In this document: positions 55,151 through 62,619 of the stretch, piece by piece
Position numbering within the stretch: the stretch's first letter is position 1
How the letters are laid out: every line of letters begins with the position of its first letter
DNA from: Comamonas kerstersii
Lineage (GTDB): Bacteria > Pseudomonadota > Gammaproteobacteria > Burkholderiales > Burkholderiaceae_C
Direction of reading: 5' to 3'
NCBI RefSeq assembly: GCF_008801935.1
Contig: NZ_VZOT01000005.1
Location: 124,001-188,000 of the forward strand
Length of the DNA: 64,000 nt
Notes under the pieces: generated by a model
The model's input: only the letters and a program-made list of their open reading frames with translations
Database searches by the model: none
Told to the model about the DNA's origin: nothing
Program-made: the position numbers and the translations under genes

Positions 55151-56101
55151 ATGCAGCGCCACAGCATCGTCTTGCCCGGTGATGGCAGTGATCTGGCCTC
55201 CTGGCGCAGCATGGCCCGCTGGCTCTGGGCACAGCAGGTGCCGCCAGAGCATGTCACCTGGCTGACTGAGTCGGGTCAGCAATACCACCCTGATCTCTTT
55301 GCCGCTCCCCAACACGCGACCCAGCTGCAGGATCTGCCTGCAGCACCGGATATGGTCGTAACCGTTCCCAGGGCCTGGATGACGCTGGCCGAGCACGCCT
55401 TGCTCAACAGCGCCCCTGAGCGCTTTGGCGTGCTCTACCGCATGTTCTGGCGCATGCAGCACCATGCTGCCTTGCGCCATGACCCGCTGGATCCAGACCG
55501 TGTGCAGTTGCAGCTATGGGCCAAGGCTGTGCGCAGAGAAGTGCACAAGATGCATGCCTTTGTGCGTTTCCGCCCGGTGGATATCCCGGACAGCCCGGAA
55601 GACGGCACGGGGCCGCTGCATGTGGCCTGGTTTGAACCTGAGCACCACATCGTGCAGGCAGCCGCACCTTTCTTTGTGAAGCGCTTCACCCATATGCGCT
55701 GGAGCATCCTGACCCCACAGTGCTGCCTGCGCTGGTGGCCCCAGGCTGCAGATGTCACGCAACTGGCAGGGCAGGGCGTCAACCAAGACCATGCGCTACA
55801 GCCTCTCAGAGGCCGCCCAGGCGTTTTAAGCTGGGGGCCTGGTGCACAGGCATGTGATGCCCCCCCTGCAGACGCAGGAGAAGCCTTATGGCTCACTTAC
55901 TACGCGCACATTTTCAATCCAGCCCGTCTCAAAGTGGCAGCCATGCGCAAGGAAATGCCTCGCAGGTACTGGCACAACCTGCCAGAGGCCCAGCTGATTG
56001 CTCCACTGATTCAGGCAGCGCAGCGCCGATCCGCAGCCATGCTGAGCAATGCGCCCAGCACACCACAGCGCAGGCTGCCGCGTAAAAACGCTTGGAATTG
56101 A
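55151..56101 (+). CDS. DUF4130 putative DNA repair protein (TIGR03915-like)
   Basis: 316 residues. The DUF4130 signature includes EVHKMHAFVRFRPV, WFEPEHHIVQAAAPFFVKRF and LWLTYYAHIFNPARLKVAAMRKEMPRRYW. It is the usual partner of the radical-SAM protein upstream, 3 bp away. In many bacteria this domain is fused to a UdgX-type uracil-DNA-binding domain of about 180 residues; here the protein ends right after the DUF4130 region and no such domain follows. Function unproven; SOS-linked DNA repair is inferred. Confidence 0.87.
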   Translation: MQRHSIVLPGDGSDLASWRSMARWLWAQQVPPEHVTWLTESGQQYHPDLFAAPQHATQLQDLPAAPDMVVTVPRAWMTLAEHALLNSAPERFGVLYRMFWRMQHHAALRHDPLDPDRVQLQLWAKAVRREVHKMHAFVRFRPVDIPDSPEDGTGPLHVAWFEPEHHIVQAAAPFFVKRFTHMRWSILTPQCCLRWWPQAADVTQLAGQGVNQDHALQPLRGRPGVLSWGPGAQACDAPPADAGEALWLTYYAHIFNPARLKVAAMRKEMPRRYWHNLPEAQLIAPLIQAAQRRSAAMLSNAPSTPQRRLPRKNAWN

Positions 56102-56502
56102 TAGCGATCTGCCCTGGAGGCGTAAGCCTGCGCGCCTGATAAGGCTGAAAAATTGTTTTCGAAACATTGAAAACAGCGCTTTCACCTGTGCTTAGAAGCA
56201 CTTAGCGAAGCATTGAATTTTTTTGAACGATGGGGCATTTCAGGCTTGCACGCCAGCACCCGAGCTATGCACTGCTGTGAATAACTTCCTGTGTATAACA
56301 TTTGGAGAAAGAATAACTTCTGACCGACAGAGGTTTTTCAATGTATGTCTGCACTTTCCGCCTGCTGACTGCTCTGCCTGAGGCATTCATCCTGCTGAAG
56401 AAATCTTTTCAATGCCTGACAAGCATTTGCATGCTGTAGACATGTGCGATCTTTTCTTCCTGTCTTCTTCCTTTGGTTGTTCTTTTTCATTTTTTATAAG
56501 GA

Positions 56503-56541
56503 TAGTAGGTAGTAGTAAGCAAGTGCTCCATCTGTGGATAA
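56503..56541 (-). other. DnaA-trio plus DnaA box, module A
   Basis: On the plus strand TAG TAG G TAG TAG TAA (56503-56518), then 14 bp, then DnaA box TGTGGATAA (56533-56541). Read from the box, the trios follow the 3'-(G/A)A(T/A)-5' rule of origin unwinding elements. The T-rich segment 56450-56498 lies beyond them, where melting would occur. Confidence 0.7.
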
Positions 56542-56942
56542 CTTCACTTTGGATACTGATATCAAGCACTTGTCAGCCAGTGAAAGATGTGGGCCATGCC
56601 CTGTTGCTGATGTCCTGCCTACATGGATAACTTCCAAATTTTTTGAATTTTTGTGGATATCTCTGGTTTTACATGCGCTCTATCCACAAGTGCATATGCA
56701 CTCTGATGTAACTCAGTTTTCAGTTTTAAAAGCAAGTGAAATAAAGACTTGTTGCTATAAATTTTGATGTTAATAACTTATCAAACAGCTTTTTCTTCTA
56801 AAGTGCACTGTATATGTGAACAGGCAAGGCCGGAGCAGCGCCAGCGGAAGATTCTGAAAAACACGTCATGGGTGGGGATGGTTCGCTCTTTTGCGCGAAT
56901 TTTTTCGCGCTGTTGTTATTCCTTAGAAGTTCTATTTTTAAT

Positions 56943-56980
56943 TAGTAGTAATAGTAAGCATCGCGGCTTGCTGTGGATAA
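56943..56980 (-). other. DnaA-trio plus DnaA box, module B
   Basis: TAG TAG TAA TAG TAA (56943-56957), then a GC-rich 14-bp spacer (GCATCGCGGCTTGC), then TGTGGATAA (56972-56980). Spacing is identical to module A. A T/A-rich stretch (56930-56942) flanks the trios on the far side. Confidence 0.72.
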
Positions 56981-57176
56981 CTCGAAAATCTTTTTTCAGA
57001 TCAATTGCTTAGAAAAACACAAAGTATGTGTCTGAAGACAGGTACGGTCAGTCTCTGATTTGGGTACAAGTTTTCCAAGTCTCGATCTGATGTGGATAAG
57101 GATGAACTTGCTCTTTTTTTTTGCCCAAAGTTATCCACAGGCAGTTTTTGGCGGTGAGTCAGAGCGGGTGACGGAT

Positions 57177-57244
57177 GTAACTTCGTTACGAATTCAGTGG
57201 TAACGCTGGTCTGTAACGCAATTACAGGGAAAACCCTGAGTTAC
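57177..57244. other. GTAAC/GTTAC half-site array
   Basis: GTAAC or GTTAC occurs at 57177, 57185, 57200, 57213 and 57239, plus ATTAC at 57221. CTGTAA-CGCAA-TTACAG (57211-57227) is a perfect inverted repeat. No promoter of a flanking gene is here, so the sites may belong to the DnaA-box region. Confidence 0.5.
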
Positions 57245-57484
57245 CAAAATCGATGGAATTTGAAGTTAAGTGCTTGTTTTTATTTTTGATTTTTGATGTA
57301 ACTGCTATTGTTTTTAGAGCTTTGAAGGCAGTACAGGCAAGCATCTGAGCCGGTTTTCGCTTTGCCGTGTTGGAGGCGGCGGCGGGGGGATATCCAGCAA
57401 GTGCTTGGCAGAAAAGATCTTCTGTTCACACCAGGGCGTATTTCCATCTGCTGCTGTGCACAGTGAAAAAAGCTTTTCGTGAAG

Positions 57485-57513
57485 ACGAAAAAAAGCAGGC
57501 GTTACGCCTGCTT
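57485..57513 (-). terminator. Terminator of the Spy-like gene
   Basis: AAGCAGGCG-TTA-CGCCTGCTT; on the minus strand it is followed by T5 and a CGTC tail. It lies 40 bp after the stop. Confidence 0.88.
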
Positions 57514-57552
57514 GTGAAGAACCCGAGGAGAGGAAATACGGGTGTGAGGGGC

Positions 57553-58116
57553 TTATTGCACTGCCGTTGTCGGGGCAGCGATTGCGCCATGGTGGCGTGG
57601 GCCACGGTGATCGTCCAGGCGCTTGCCATGCCCTTCCTTGTGTTTGGCAGACTTGCTGTGGCGCTGGGCGCTGATGGCATCAAATGCCTTTTGCTGGCTG
57701 GGGTTCAGGCTGGCGTAGAAGCTGCGTGTGGCCTGCTCGCGCTGTTCTGCTTTGGCATTGCGCTCCTTGCGCAGCTGTTGTGCCAGGTCCAGACGTTCTG
57801 GTGTGCTCAGCTTGCGCAGGTCTGGGCGTTGCTGACGGTCGGCCTTGGCGCGTGGCTCAGGTGTGATGGCTTTGACGTATTTGTCCCAGGCAGCCTGCTG
57901 GCTGGGCTGAATCTGCAAAACCGTTTTCAGGTGATCCATGCGCTGCGCATGACGTTGGGCCAGATCTACTTTCTGGGCTTTGTGCGCATGGGCGGGCGCT
58001 GTCTGTGCAGCAGGTGCAGCGGCGGTCTGGGGCTGTGCGTGTGCGCTGAAAGCAGCGGTGCCCAGCAGGGCGGCAGCGGCGATGGCGGTAGCAAATGTTC
58101 GTTGGAAGCGTTGCAT
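57553..58116 (-). CDS. Spy/CpxP-like periplasmic protein
   Basis: 187 residues. A clear signal peptide ends AFSAHA (about residue 26). The mature protein is rich in Lys, Arg, Gln and helices, with the LTxxQ-like pattern ASLNPSQQKAFDAISAQ and an earlier VLQIQPSQQAAWDKYV, typical of Spy-type refolding chaperones and extracytoplasmic stress sensors. The tail is His/Lys-rich. ATG 58116 has AAGGA upstream; a GTG one codon earlier is possible. It ends next to the DnaA-box region. Confidence 0.85.
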   Translation of the reverse strand: MQRFQRTFATAIAAAALLGTAAFSAHAQPQTAAAPAAQTAPAHAHKAQKVDLAQRHAQRMDHLKTVLQIQPSQQAAWDKYVKAITPEPRAKADRQQRPDLRKLSTPERLDLAQQLRKERNAKAEQREQATRSFYASLNPSQQKAFDAISAQRHSKSAKHKEGHGKRLDDHRGPRHHGAIAAPTTAVQ

Positions 58117-58262
58117 CACAAGTTCCTTTCTTGTCAGTGGAGGAAAAGACCAGCGATTGCTGTGTCCATGGATGCCAGTGTGAGGACTCTGTGTAAGCCC
58201 TTCGTGAGGCTTTGCTGCTGCTGTGTAAAGTAATACAAAGCTGTGTCTGTCTGTGGCTGAAA

Positions 58263-58318
58263 AATTTGAATGTTTTTGGCCTCTAGCGCTTATGTAGCAA
58301 GCGCTGGCAGCTACAGAA
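58263..58318. repeat. Short-form intergenic repeat, copy 3 (inverted)
   Basis: In reverse orientation: TAGCTGCCAGCGCTTGCTAC followed by AGAGGCCAAAAACATTC, the same end as at 25593 and 53713. It lies between the Spy-like and rdgC promoters. Confidence 0.75.
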
Positions 58319-58402
58319 TTTTGAGAATCTTGTACCGCTGGTGCACCGCACGGTCACGACGTGGTGTGGGCGGGTCTAAATCATGAAAGAGAAGGTGGCT
58401 GC

Positions 58403-59371
58403 GTGTTCAAGAACATGATCGTGTACCGCATTGCGGCGCAATGGGAGGGCTCGCTGGAGCAACTGGAAGAGGCGCTGCAGAAGACGCCTTTTGTGCCTTG
58501 TGGTGCAACACAGGAAAAGTCCATGGGCTGGGTGCCACCGCGTGGTGAAGCCCATGGCGCTCTGGCTGAAAGTGTGGGAGGGCAGTGGATGCTGCGCTTC
58601 ATGAGCGAGAGCAAGATGCTGCCCGCCAGCGTGCTCAACCGCAAGGTACAGGAAAAGGCCGATGCGATTGAAAAGGAGTTTGGCCGCAAGCCCGGCAAAA
58701 AGGAAAAGCGTGACCTCAAGGATGAGGCCAAGCTGGATCTGCTGCCCATGGCGTTTACCAAACAGTCCAGCATGTGGGTCTGGATAGACCCTCAGGCCAA
58801 GTTCCTGGTGCTGGATACAGGTGCACAGGGCAAGGCCGATGAGGTGGTGACACTGCTGGTAGAAAGCCTGCAGGGCTTTGGTGTGGCCTTGCTTGATACC
58901 CAGACCAGCGCCCAGGCTGCCATGGCGCACTGGTTACTGTCACAGGAGGCTCCTGCGGGCTTTTCGATTGACCGTGAATGCGAGCTCAAGGCTGCTGATG
59001 AATCCAAGGCGGTGGTGCGCTATGCCCGCCACCCGCTCGATATCGAAGAAGTGCGCCTGCATGTGCAGCAGGGCAAGCTGCCCACCAAGCTGGCCATGAC
59101 CTGGGATGACCGCGTGAGCTTCATCCTGGCTGACAGCCTGCAGATCAAAAAGATTGCTTTCACTGACACGGTGCTCGATCAGGCTGGCGATGAAGGCGGC
59201 TTTGACACCGATGTGGCCATTGCCACGGGTGAGCTGTCCAAGCTGATTCCGGATCTCATCGAAGCCCTGGGTGGCGAGGGCCGCAGCGAGGTGGGCAATG
59301 CCATCAACGCAGCCATGACCGGCCCAGCGACAGCACCTGTAGATACGGAACCTGACGCAGCGCCGTTTTAA
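58403..59371 (+). CDS. rdgC: Recombination-associated protein RdgC
   Basis: RdgC is a DNA-binding ring protein that modulates RecA activity and is often near chromosome-maintenance genes. 322 residues from GTG 58403 (VFKNMIVYRIAAQW), with AAGG seven bases upstream; a start 14 codons earlier has no site. Segments RFMSESKMLPASVLNRKVQEK, FGRKPGKKEKRDLKDEAK and FSIDRECELKAADESKAVVRY are diagnostic. Monocistronic, followed by a hairpin. Confidence 0.95.
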   Translation: MFKNMIVYRIAAQWEGSLEQLEEALQKTPFVPCGATQEKSMGWVPPRGEAHGALAESVGGQWMLRFMSESKMLPASVLNRKVQEKADAIEKEFGRKPGKKEKRDLKDEAKLDLLPMAFTKQSSMWVWIDPQAKFLVLDTGAQGKADEVVTLLVESLQGFGVALLDTQTSAQAAMAHWLLSQEAPAGFSIDRECELKAADESKAVVRYARHPLDIEEVRLHVQQGKLPTKLAMTWDDRVSFILADSLQIKKIAFTDTVLDQAGDEGGFDTDVAIATGELSKLIPDLIEALGGEGRSEVGNAINAAMTGPATAPVDTEPDAAPF

Positions 59372-59394
59372 GGTCTGCCCCTGGCAGCATCGTT

Positions 59395-59434
59395 GCAAAG
59401 CCTTGGCGTACGGTGAGTGCGGCCAAGGCTTTGC
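59395..59434 (+). terminator. Terminator-like hairpin after rdgC
   Basis: GCAAAGCCTTGGC / GCCAAGGCTTTGC, 14-base loop; only a short T-run follows, so termination strength is uncertain. Confidence 0.55.
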
Positions 59435-59468
59435 GCTTTGTCTCTATCGCAGGTGGCGCGTGAAACGC

Positions 59469-60680
59469 TCAGAAGCTGTGCGCTGACGGCGCATGCATGG
59501 CCTGCACAGGCGCAGACATGTAGACGCGGTCGCGCCCGTTGCGCTTGGCGGTGTACATGGCCTCATCGGCCGCTCCCATCCAGCGTTCCCACTGGCTGCC
59601 GGGGGAGGGAGTATCTACATAGACGCCAATGCTGATGCTGATGTGCAGCTCCTGGCCGTCTGCCAGCGTCAGCGGTACTTTGCGTATGGCCTGACACAGG
59701 CGTTCGGCCAGGTGAAATGCGTCGCGTGCATGGGTGCCGGGCAGCACCATCACAAACTCTTCGCCACCGTAGCGCGCGGCAAAGTCGCTGGAACGTGCCT
59801 GCAGGGACAGGGTGCGCGCCACGCTCTGAATGACCTTGTCGCCCACCAGATGGCCGTAGCTGTCATTCACGCTCTTGAAATGGTCGATATCCAGCACCAT
59901 CAGGGCCAGAGGCTGGCGGTGCTGTGCAGCCCATGTCATCTTCTGGTGCAGATAGGTAATCAGGGCTGCGCGGTTAGGCAGCTGGGTCAGTGCATCGAGC
60001 TGGGTTCTGGACAGCGTGGTGGCGGATTCACGATCGACCTGCATGAGCACAAAGCCTGTGGCCAGCATGCTGCGGGCTATCAGTGGGATGCTGCACAGCA
60101 CCGCCAGCAGCAGGCCCATGCTGTTCGTGTACTGGCTCCATGGGAGCATGGTTTCGTGGTGGATATCCAGCAGGACCAGCACGGCGAGCAGCAGCAAGCT
60201 GGTGGCCGCACTCATCCATTTCCAGCCACGGCCTGGTGTGTGTCGGTAGACGCCAGTCGTGGCCCCCAGCAGATACATGGTCTGTACCAGTGCCAGACCC
60301 AGATAGAGCTGCTCAAAGCGCACCATGTTCTGTGCCTGCCACAGGCCGGCCACCAGTACCAGGCAGACCGGAATCAGGGCAATGGCCAGGCGGTGCCAGC
60401 GATGCCGCCAGCTGGGGTAGGTGTCCAGCGCCAGCGTAAAGGCAGAAAGGCCAGCACTCAGCAGGGCAGCGGCTGCGATCTTCAGTGCCGGCATGCCCAG
60501 CAGCATGTGCAGGGTCCAGCAGGTGTAGGCGGCACCATCGAGCAGGGCGGCCAGCACGGCCAGGCCTGTGCCCTGTCTCCAGTGCTGTCGCCCCAGTGCC
60601 CAGAGCATCCACGCCGTGACAAAAGCGGAAACGGCGGTCAGGCCAAGGGCGGTGAACAGATCGGGGCGCGCAGCAAACAT
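59469..60680 (-). CDS. Membrane diguanylate cyclase (GGDEF)
   Basis: Makes cyclic di-GMP from two GTP, controlling motility and biofilm. 403 residues: about seven to eight membrane spans in 1-215, then a GGDEF domain with the active loop GGEEF near 305 and the I-site RSSD five residues before it, so product feedback is expected. No EAL domain. The spans may sense a signal in the membrane; their family is unclear. It shares a short gap with the thiolase gene upstream on the same strand. Confidence 0.93.
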   Translation of the reverse strand: MFAARPDLFTALGLTAVSAFVTAWMLWALGRQHWRQGTGLAVLAALLDGAAYTCWTLHMLLGMPALKIAAAALLSAGLSAFTLALDTYPSWRHRWHRLAIALIPVCLVLVAGLWQAQNMVRFEQLYLGLALVQTMYLLGATTGVYRHTPGRGWKWMSAATSLLLLAVLVLLDIHHETMLPWSQYTNSMGLLLAVLCSIPLIARSMLATGFVLMQVDRESATTLSRTQLDALTQLPNRAALITYLHQKMTWAAQHRQPLALMVLDIDHFKSVNDSYGHLVGDKVIQSVARTLSLQARSSDFAARYGGEEFVMVLPGTHARDAFHLAERLCQAIRKVPLTLADGQELHISISIGVYVDTPSPGSQWERWMGAADEAMYTAKRNGRDRVYMSAPVQAMHAPSAHSF

Positions 60681-60785
60681 AAAAGTGTGAAATTCTGAAA
60701 CAAGAGTAAGCCGTGTATCTCAATGGAAAACCAGACTGCTGGCTGTAGTCTAGAGGCGCATTCTGTGCACTTCCTGCGCTAAGAC

Positions 60786-60817
60786 AAAAGGGCTGGCCCC
60801 TTGCGGAGGCCAGCCCT
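60786..60817 (-). terminator. Terminator of the thiolase gene
   Basis: AGGGCTGGCC / GGCCAGCCCT stem; on the minus strand followed by TTTTGTC. Confidence 0.8.
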
Positions 60818-60841
60818 GTTTCATGCCCAAAAACGCTGTGC

Positions 60842-62029
60842 TCAGACGCGCTCAAAAATGGCGGCAATGCCCTGACCACCGCCAATGCACATGGTCACCA
60901 GCGCATAGCGGCCGCCGGTGCGGTGCAGCTCGTAAATGGCCTTGGTGGTGATGATGGCGCCAGTGGCACCCACTGGGTGGCCCAGTGAGATGCCCGAGCC
61001 ATTGGGGTTGACCTTGGCGGGGTCCAGCCCCAGCTCCTGAATGACAGCGCAGGCCTGGGCGGCAAAGGCCTCGTTGGCCTCGATCACGTCAATCTGCTCC
61101 AGTTTGATCCCTGTGCGTGCCAGCACCTTCTGTGTGGCGGGCACGGGGCCAATGCCCATGTAGGCAGGATCTACCCCGGCATGGGCATAACCCACCAGCC
61201 GGGCCAGGGGCTTGACGCCCAGCGATGCGATACGCTCACCCGCAACCAATGTGACGGCTGCTGCACCATCGTTCAGGCCCGAAGCATTGCCTGCGGTGAC
61301 GGTGCCGCCTTCCTTCTTGAAGGCAGGCTTCATGCCACTGAGCACTTCCAGCGTGGTGCTGCCGCGCACATGCTCATCGGTGTCAAACACTACCGTGCCT
61401 TTGCGGGTCTGGATTTCCACGGGCACGATCTGTTCCTGGAAGTAGCCTGCCGCAATGGCTGCGGCGGCGCGCTGCTGGCTCAGCACGGCCAGCTCGTCCT
61501 GCTGCTGGCGGCTGATGCGGTAGCGCTCTGCCACGTTTTCGGCGGTGATGCCCATGTGAATCTTCTGCCAGGGGTCGTGCAGGATGCCGAGCATGTAGTC
61601 AATGCTTCTGGCGTCGCCCATGCGCGCGCCCCAGCGGGCAGCCGTGTCGAAGTAGGGGCCGCGGCTCATGGATTCGGAGCCGCCGCCGATGGAGACATCA
61701 CAGTCGCCCAGTGCAATCGCCTGCGCGGCCGAAACAATGGCCTGCAGGCCCGAGCCGCAGAGGCGGTTGACGTTGAAAGCCGGGGTCTCGATGGGGCAGC
61801 CTGCGTCAATCGCGGCAACGCGCGAGAGGTAGGCGTCCTTGGTGTCGGTGGGAATCACATTGCCCATGACCACATGGCCCACCATGTCTGGCGCAATGCC
61901 TGCGCGTGCGATGGCGGCCTTGACGGCGGTGGTGGCCAGCTGGGTGTTGGGTACGTCCTTGAGGCTGCCGCCAAAGGTGCCGATGGCGGTACGTGCAGCG
62001 CTGACGACAAAAATCTCACGGGTGCTCAT
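60842..62029 (-). CDS. Acetyl-CoA C-acyltransferase (thiolase, BktB-like)
   Basis: Condenses or cleaves acyl-CoA and acetyl-CoA, as in beta-oxidation or PHA precursor synthesis. 395 residues. Catalytic Cys in [13 protein letters not shown] near 90, the GHP motif in [15 protein letters not shown] near 350 (His) and the second Cys in CIGGGQG near 380. The overall pattern follows BktB of Cupriavidus very closely. The ribosome-binding site is GGGAGA. No pha genes adjoin it here. Confidence 0.93.
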   Translation of the reverse strand: MSTREIFVVSAARTAIGTFGGSLKDVPNTQLATTAVKAAIARAGIAPDMVGHVVMGNVIPTDTKDAYLSRVAAIDAGCPIETPAFNVNRLCGSGLQAIVSAAQAIALGDCDVSIGGGSESMSRGPYFDTAARWGARMGDARSIDYMLGILHDPWQKIHMGITAENVAERYRISRQQQDELAVLSQQRAAAAIAAGYFQEQIVPVEIQTRKGTVVFDTDEHVRGSTTLEVLSGMKPAFKKEGGTVTAGNASGLNDGAAAVTLVAGERIASLGVKPLARLVGYAHAGVDPAYMGIGPVPATQKVLARTGIKLEQIDVIEANEAFAAQACAVIQELGLDPAKVNPNGSGISLGHPVGATGAIITTKAIYELHRTGGRYALVTMCIGGGQGIAAIFERV

Positions 62030-62171
62030 GCCTTGTCTCCCATTGTTGTGGATGAAGTGTCCACACCATTGTGCGCAGCACGCTTTCCGCTGCCTAGCCT
62101 GTGGGAGACAGGCCTGTTGCTTTCATCGCAGCAGGCGCAGCCAGCACCGGGGCTGACGCCTGCTGGCCACC

Positions 62172-62366
62172 TCAGGCGACGGTATAGCCTTCTTCCTGTA
62201 TGGCCTGGCTCAGTGCTTCGCGGGAAGCTTCACTTTGCACCACCACCTTGCCGCTGGCGCGATCGATGCTGGTCTGGGCCTGTGCATCCACTTCAGCAAT
62301 GGCGTTTTGCACTGCGCGTTCGCAGTGGCCGCAGGTCATACCACTGACTTGAAAAACGTGTTCCAT
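62172..62366 (-). CDS. Heavy-metal-associated (CopZ-like) copper chaperone
   Basis: 64 residues, one HMA domain. The metal-binding motif GMTCGHC is at 9-15 and the fold ends IQEEGYTVA. Such proteins carry Cu+ to exporters or sensors. A good AAGGAG site precedes ATG. No copper ATPase is in the window; the next gene upstream is a chemoreceptor on the other strand. Confidence 0.92.
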   Translation of the reverse strand: MEHVFQVSGMTCGHCERAVQNAIAEVDAQAQTSIDRASGKVVVQSEASREALSQAIQEEGYTVA

Positions 62367-62419
62367 AGCAACTCCTTGATTTCGGGAAATGGTGTAACTG
62401 TACTGCGCCGGGCAGTATG

Positions 62420-62435
62420 TGTTTCATGTGAAACA
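62420..62435. other. parS-like ParB-binding site
   Basis: TGTTTCATGTGAAACA matches the parS consensus TGTTTCACGTGAAACA at 15 of 16 bases and is a 7-2-7 palindrome. It lies 54 bp upstream of the copper-chaperone start and 5.3 kb from the DnaA-box region. An alternative is an operator for the chaperone gene. Confidence 0.7.
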
Positions 62436-62619
62436 GTGTGGGCAGCACAATTCTTGCAATAAAGCCCTCAAAGGGATTTCCTTAAGCATGGGTTGTGCAC
62501 CATGTCTGGCACACTCTACAAATTGTTACCGTGCTGTGCCATCGGGCATGGGCAGAGACACAGCTTGAATCTGACGCTGGAGCCATGGGCTCTGGCAAGC
62601 CATGGGAGGATTTCAGATC

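Larger units (their letters stand above)
56102..57552. other. Gene-free AT-rich region: candidate replication origin or DnaA-binding locus
   Basis: 1.45 kb with no credible gene, markedly AT-rich compared with its neighbours. Perfect DnaA boxes (TTATCCACA or complement) are at 56533-56541, 56972-56980, 57091-57099 and 57131-57139. Boxes fitting TTWTNCACA are at 56276-56284 (TTATTCACA) and 56290-56298 (TTATACACA). One-mismatch boxes are at 56652-56660 and 56680-56688. Two DnaA-trio modules, a T-rich stretch (56450-56498) and a GTAAC-type half-site array (57177-57244) add to this. dnaA, dnaN and gyrB are not in the window. Confidence 0.7.

Noticed and set aside
57211..57227. CTGTAACGCAATTACAG as a LexA box
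   Set aside because: Spacing is nine instead of eight between CTGT and ACAG; listed instead as part of the GTAAC array.
57367..58233. Frame of 288 codons over the Spy-like gene
   Set aside because: Antisense to a gene with a clear signal peptide; Cys/Leu-rich nonsense product.
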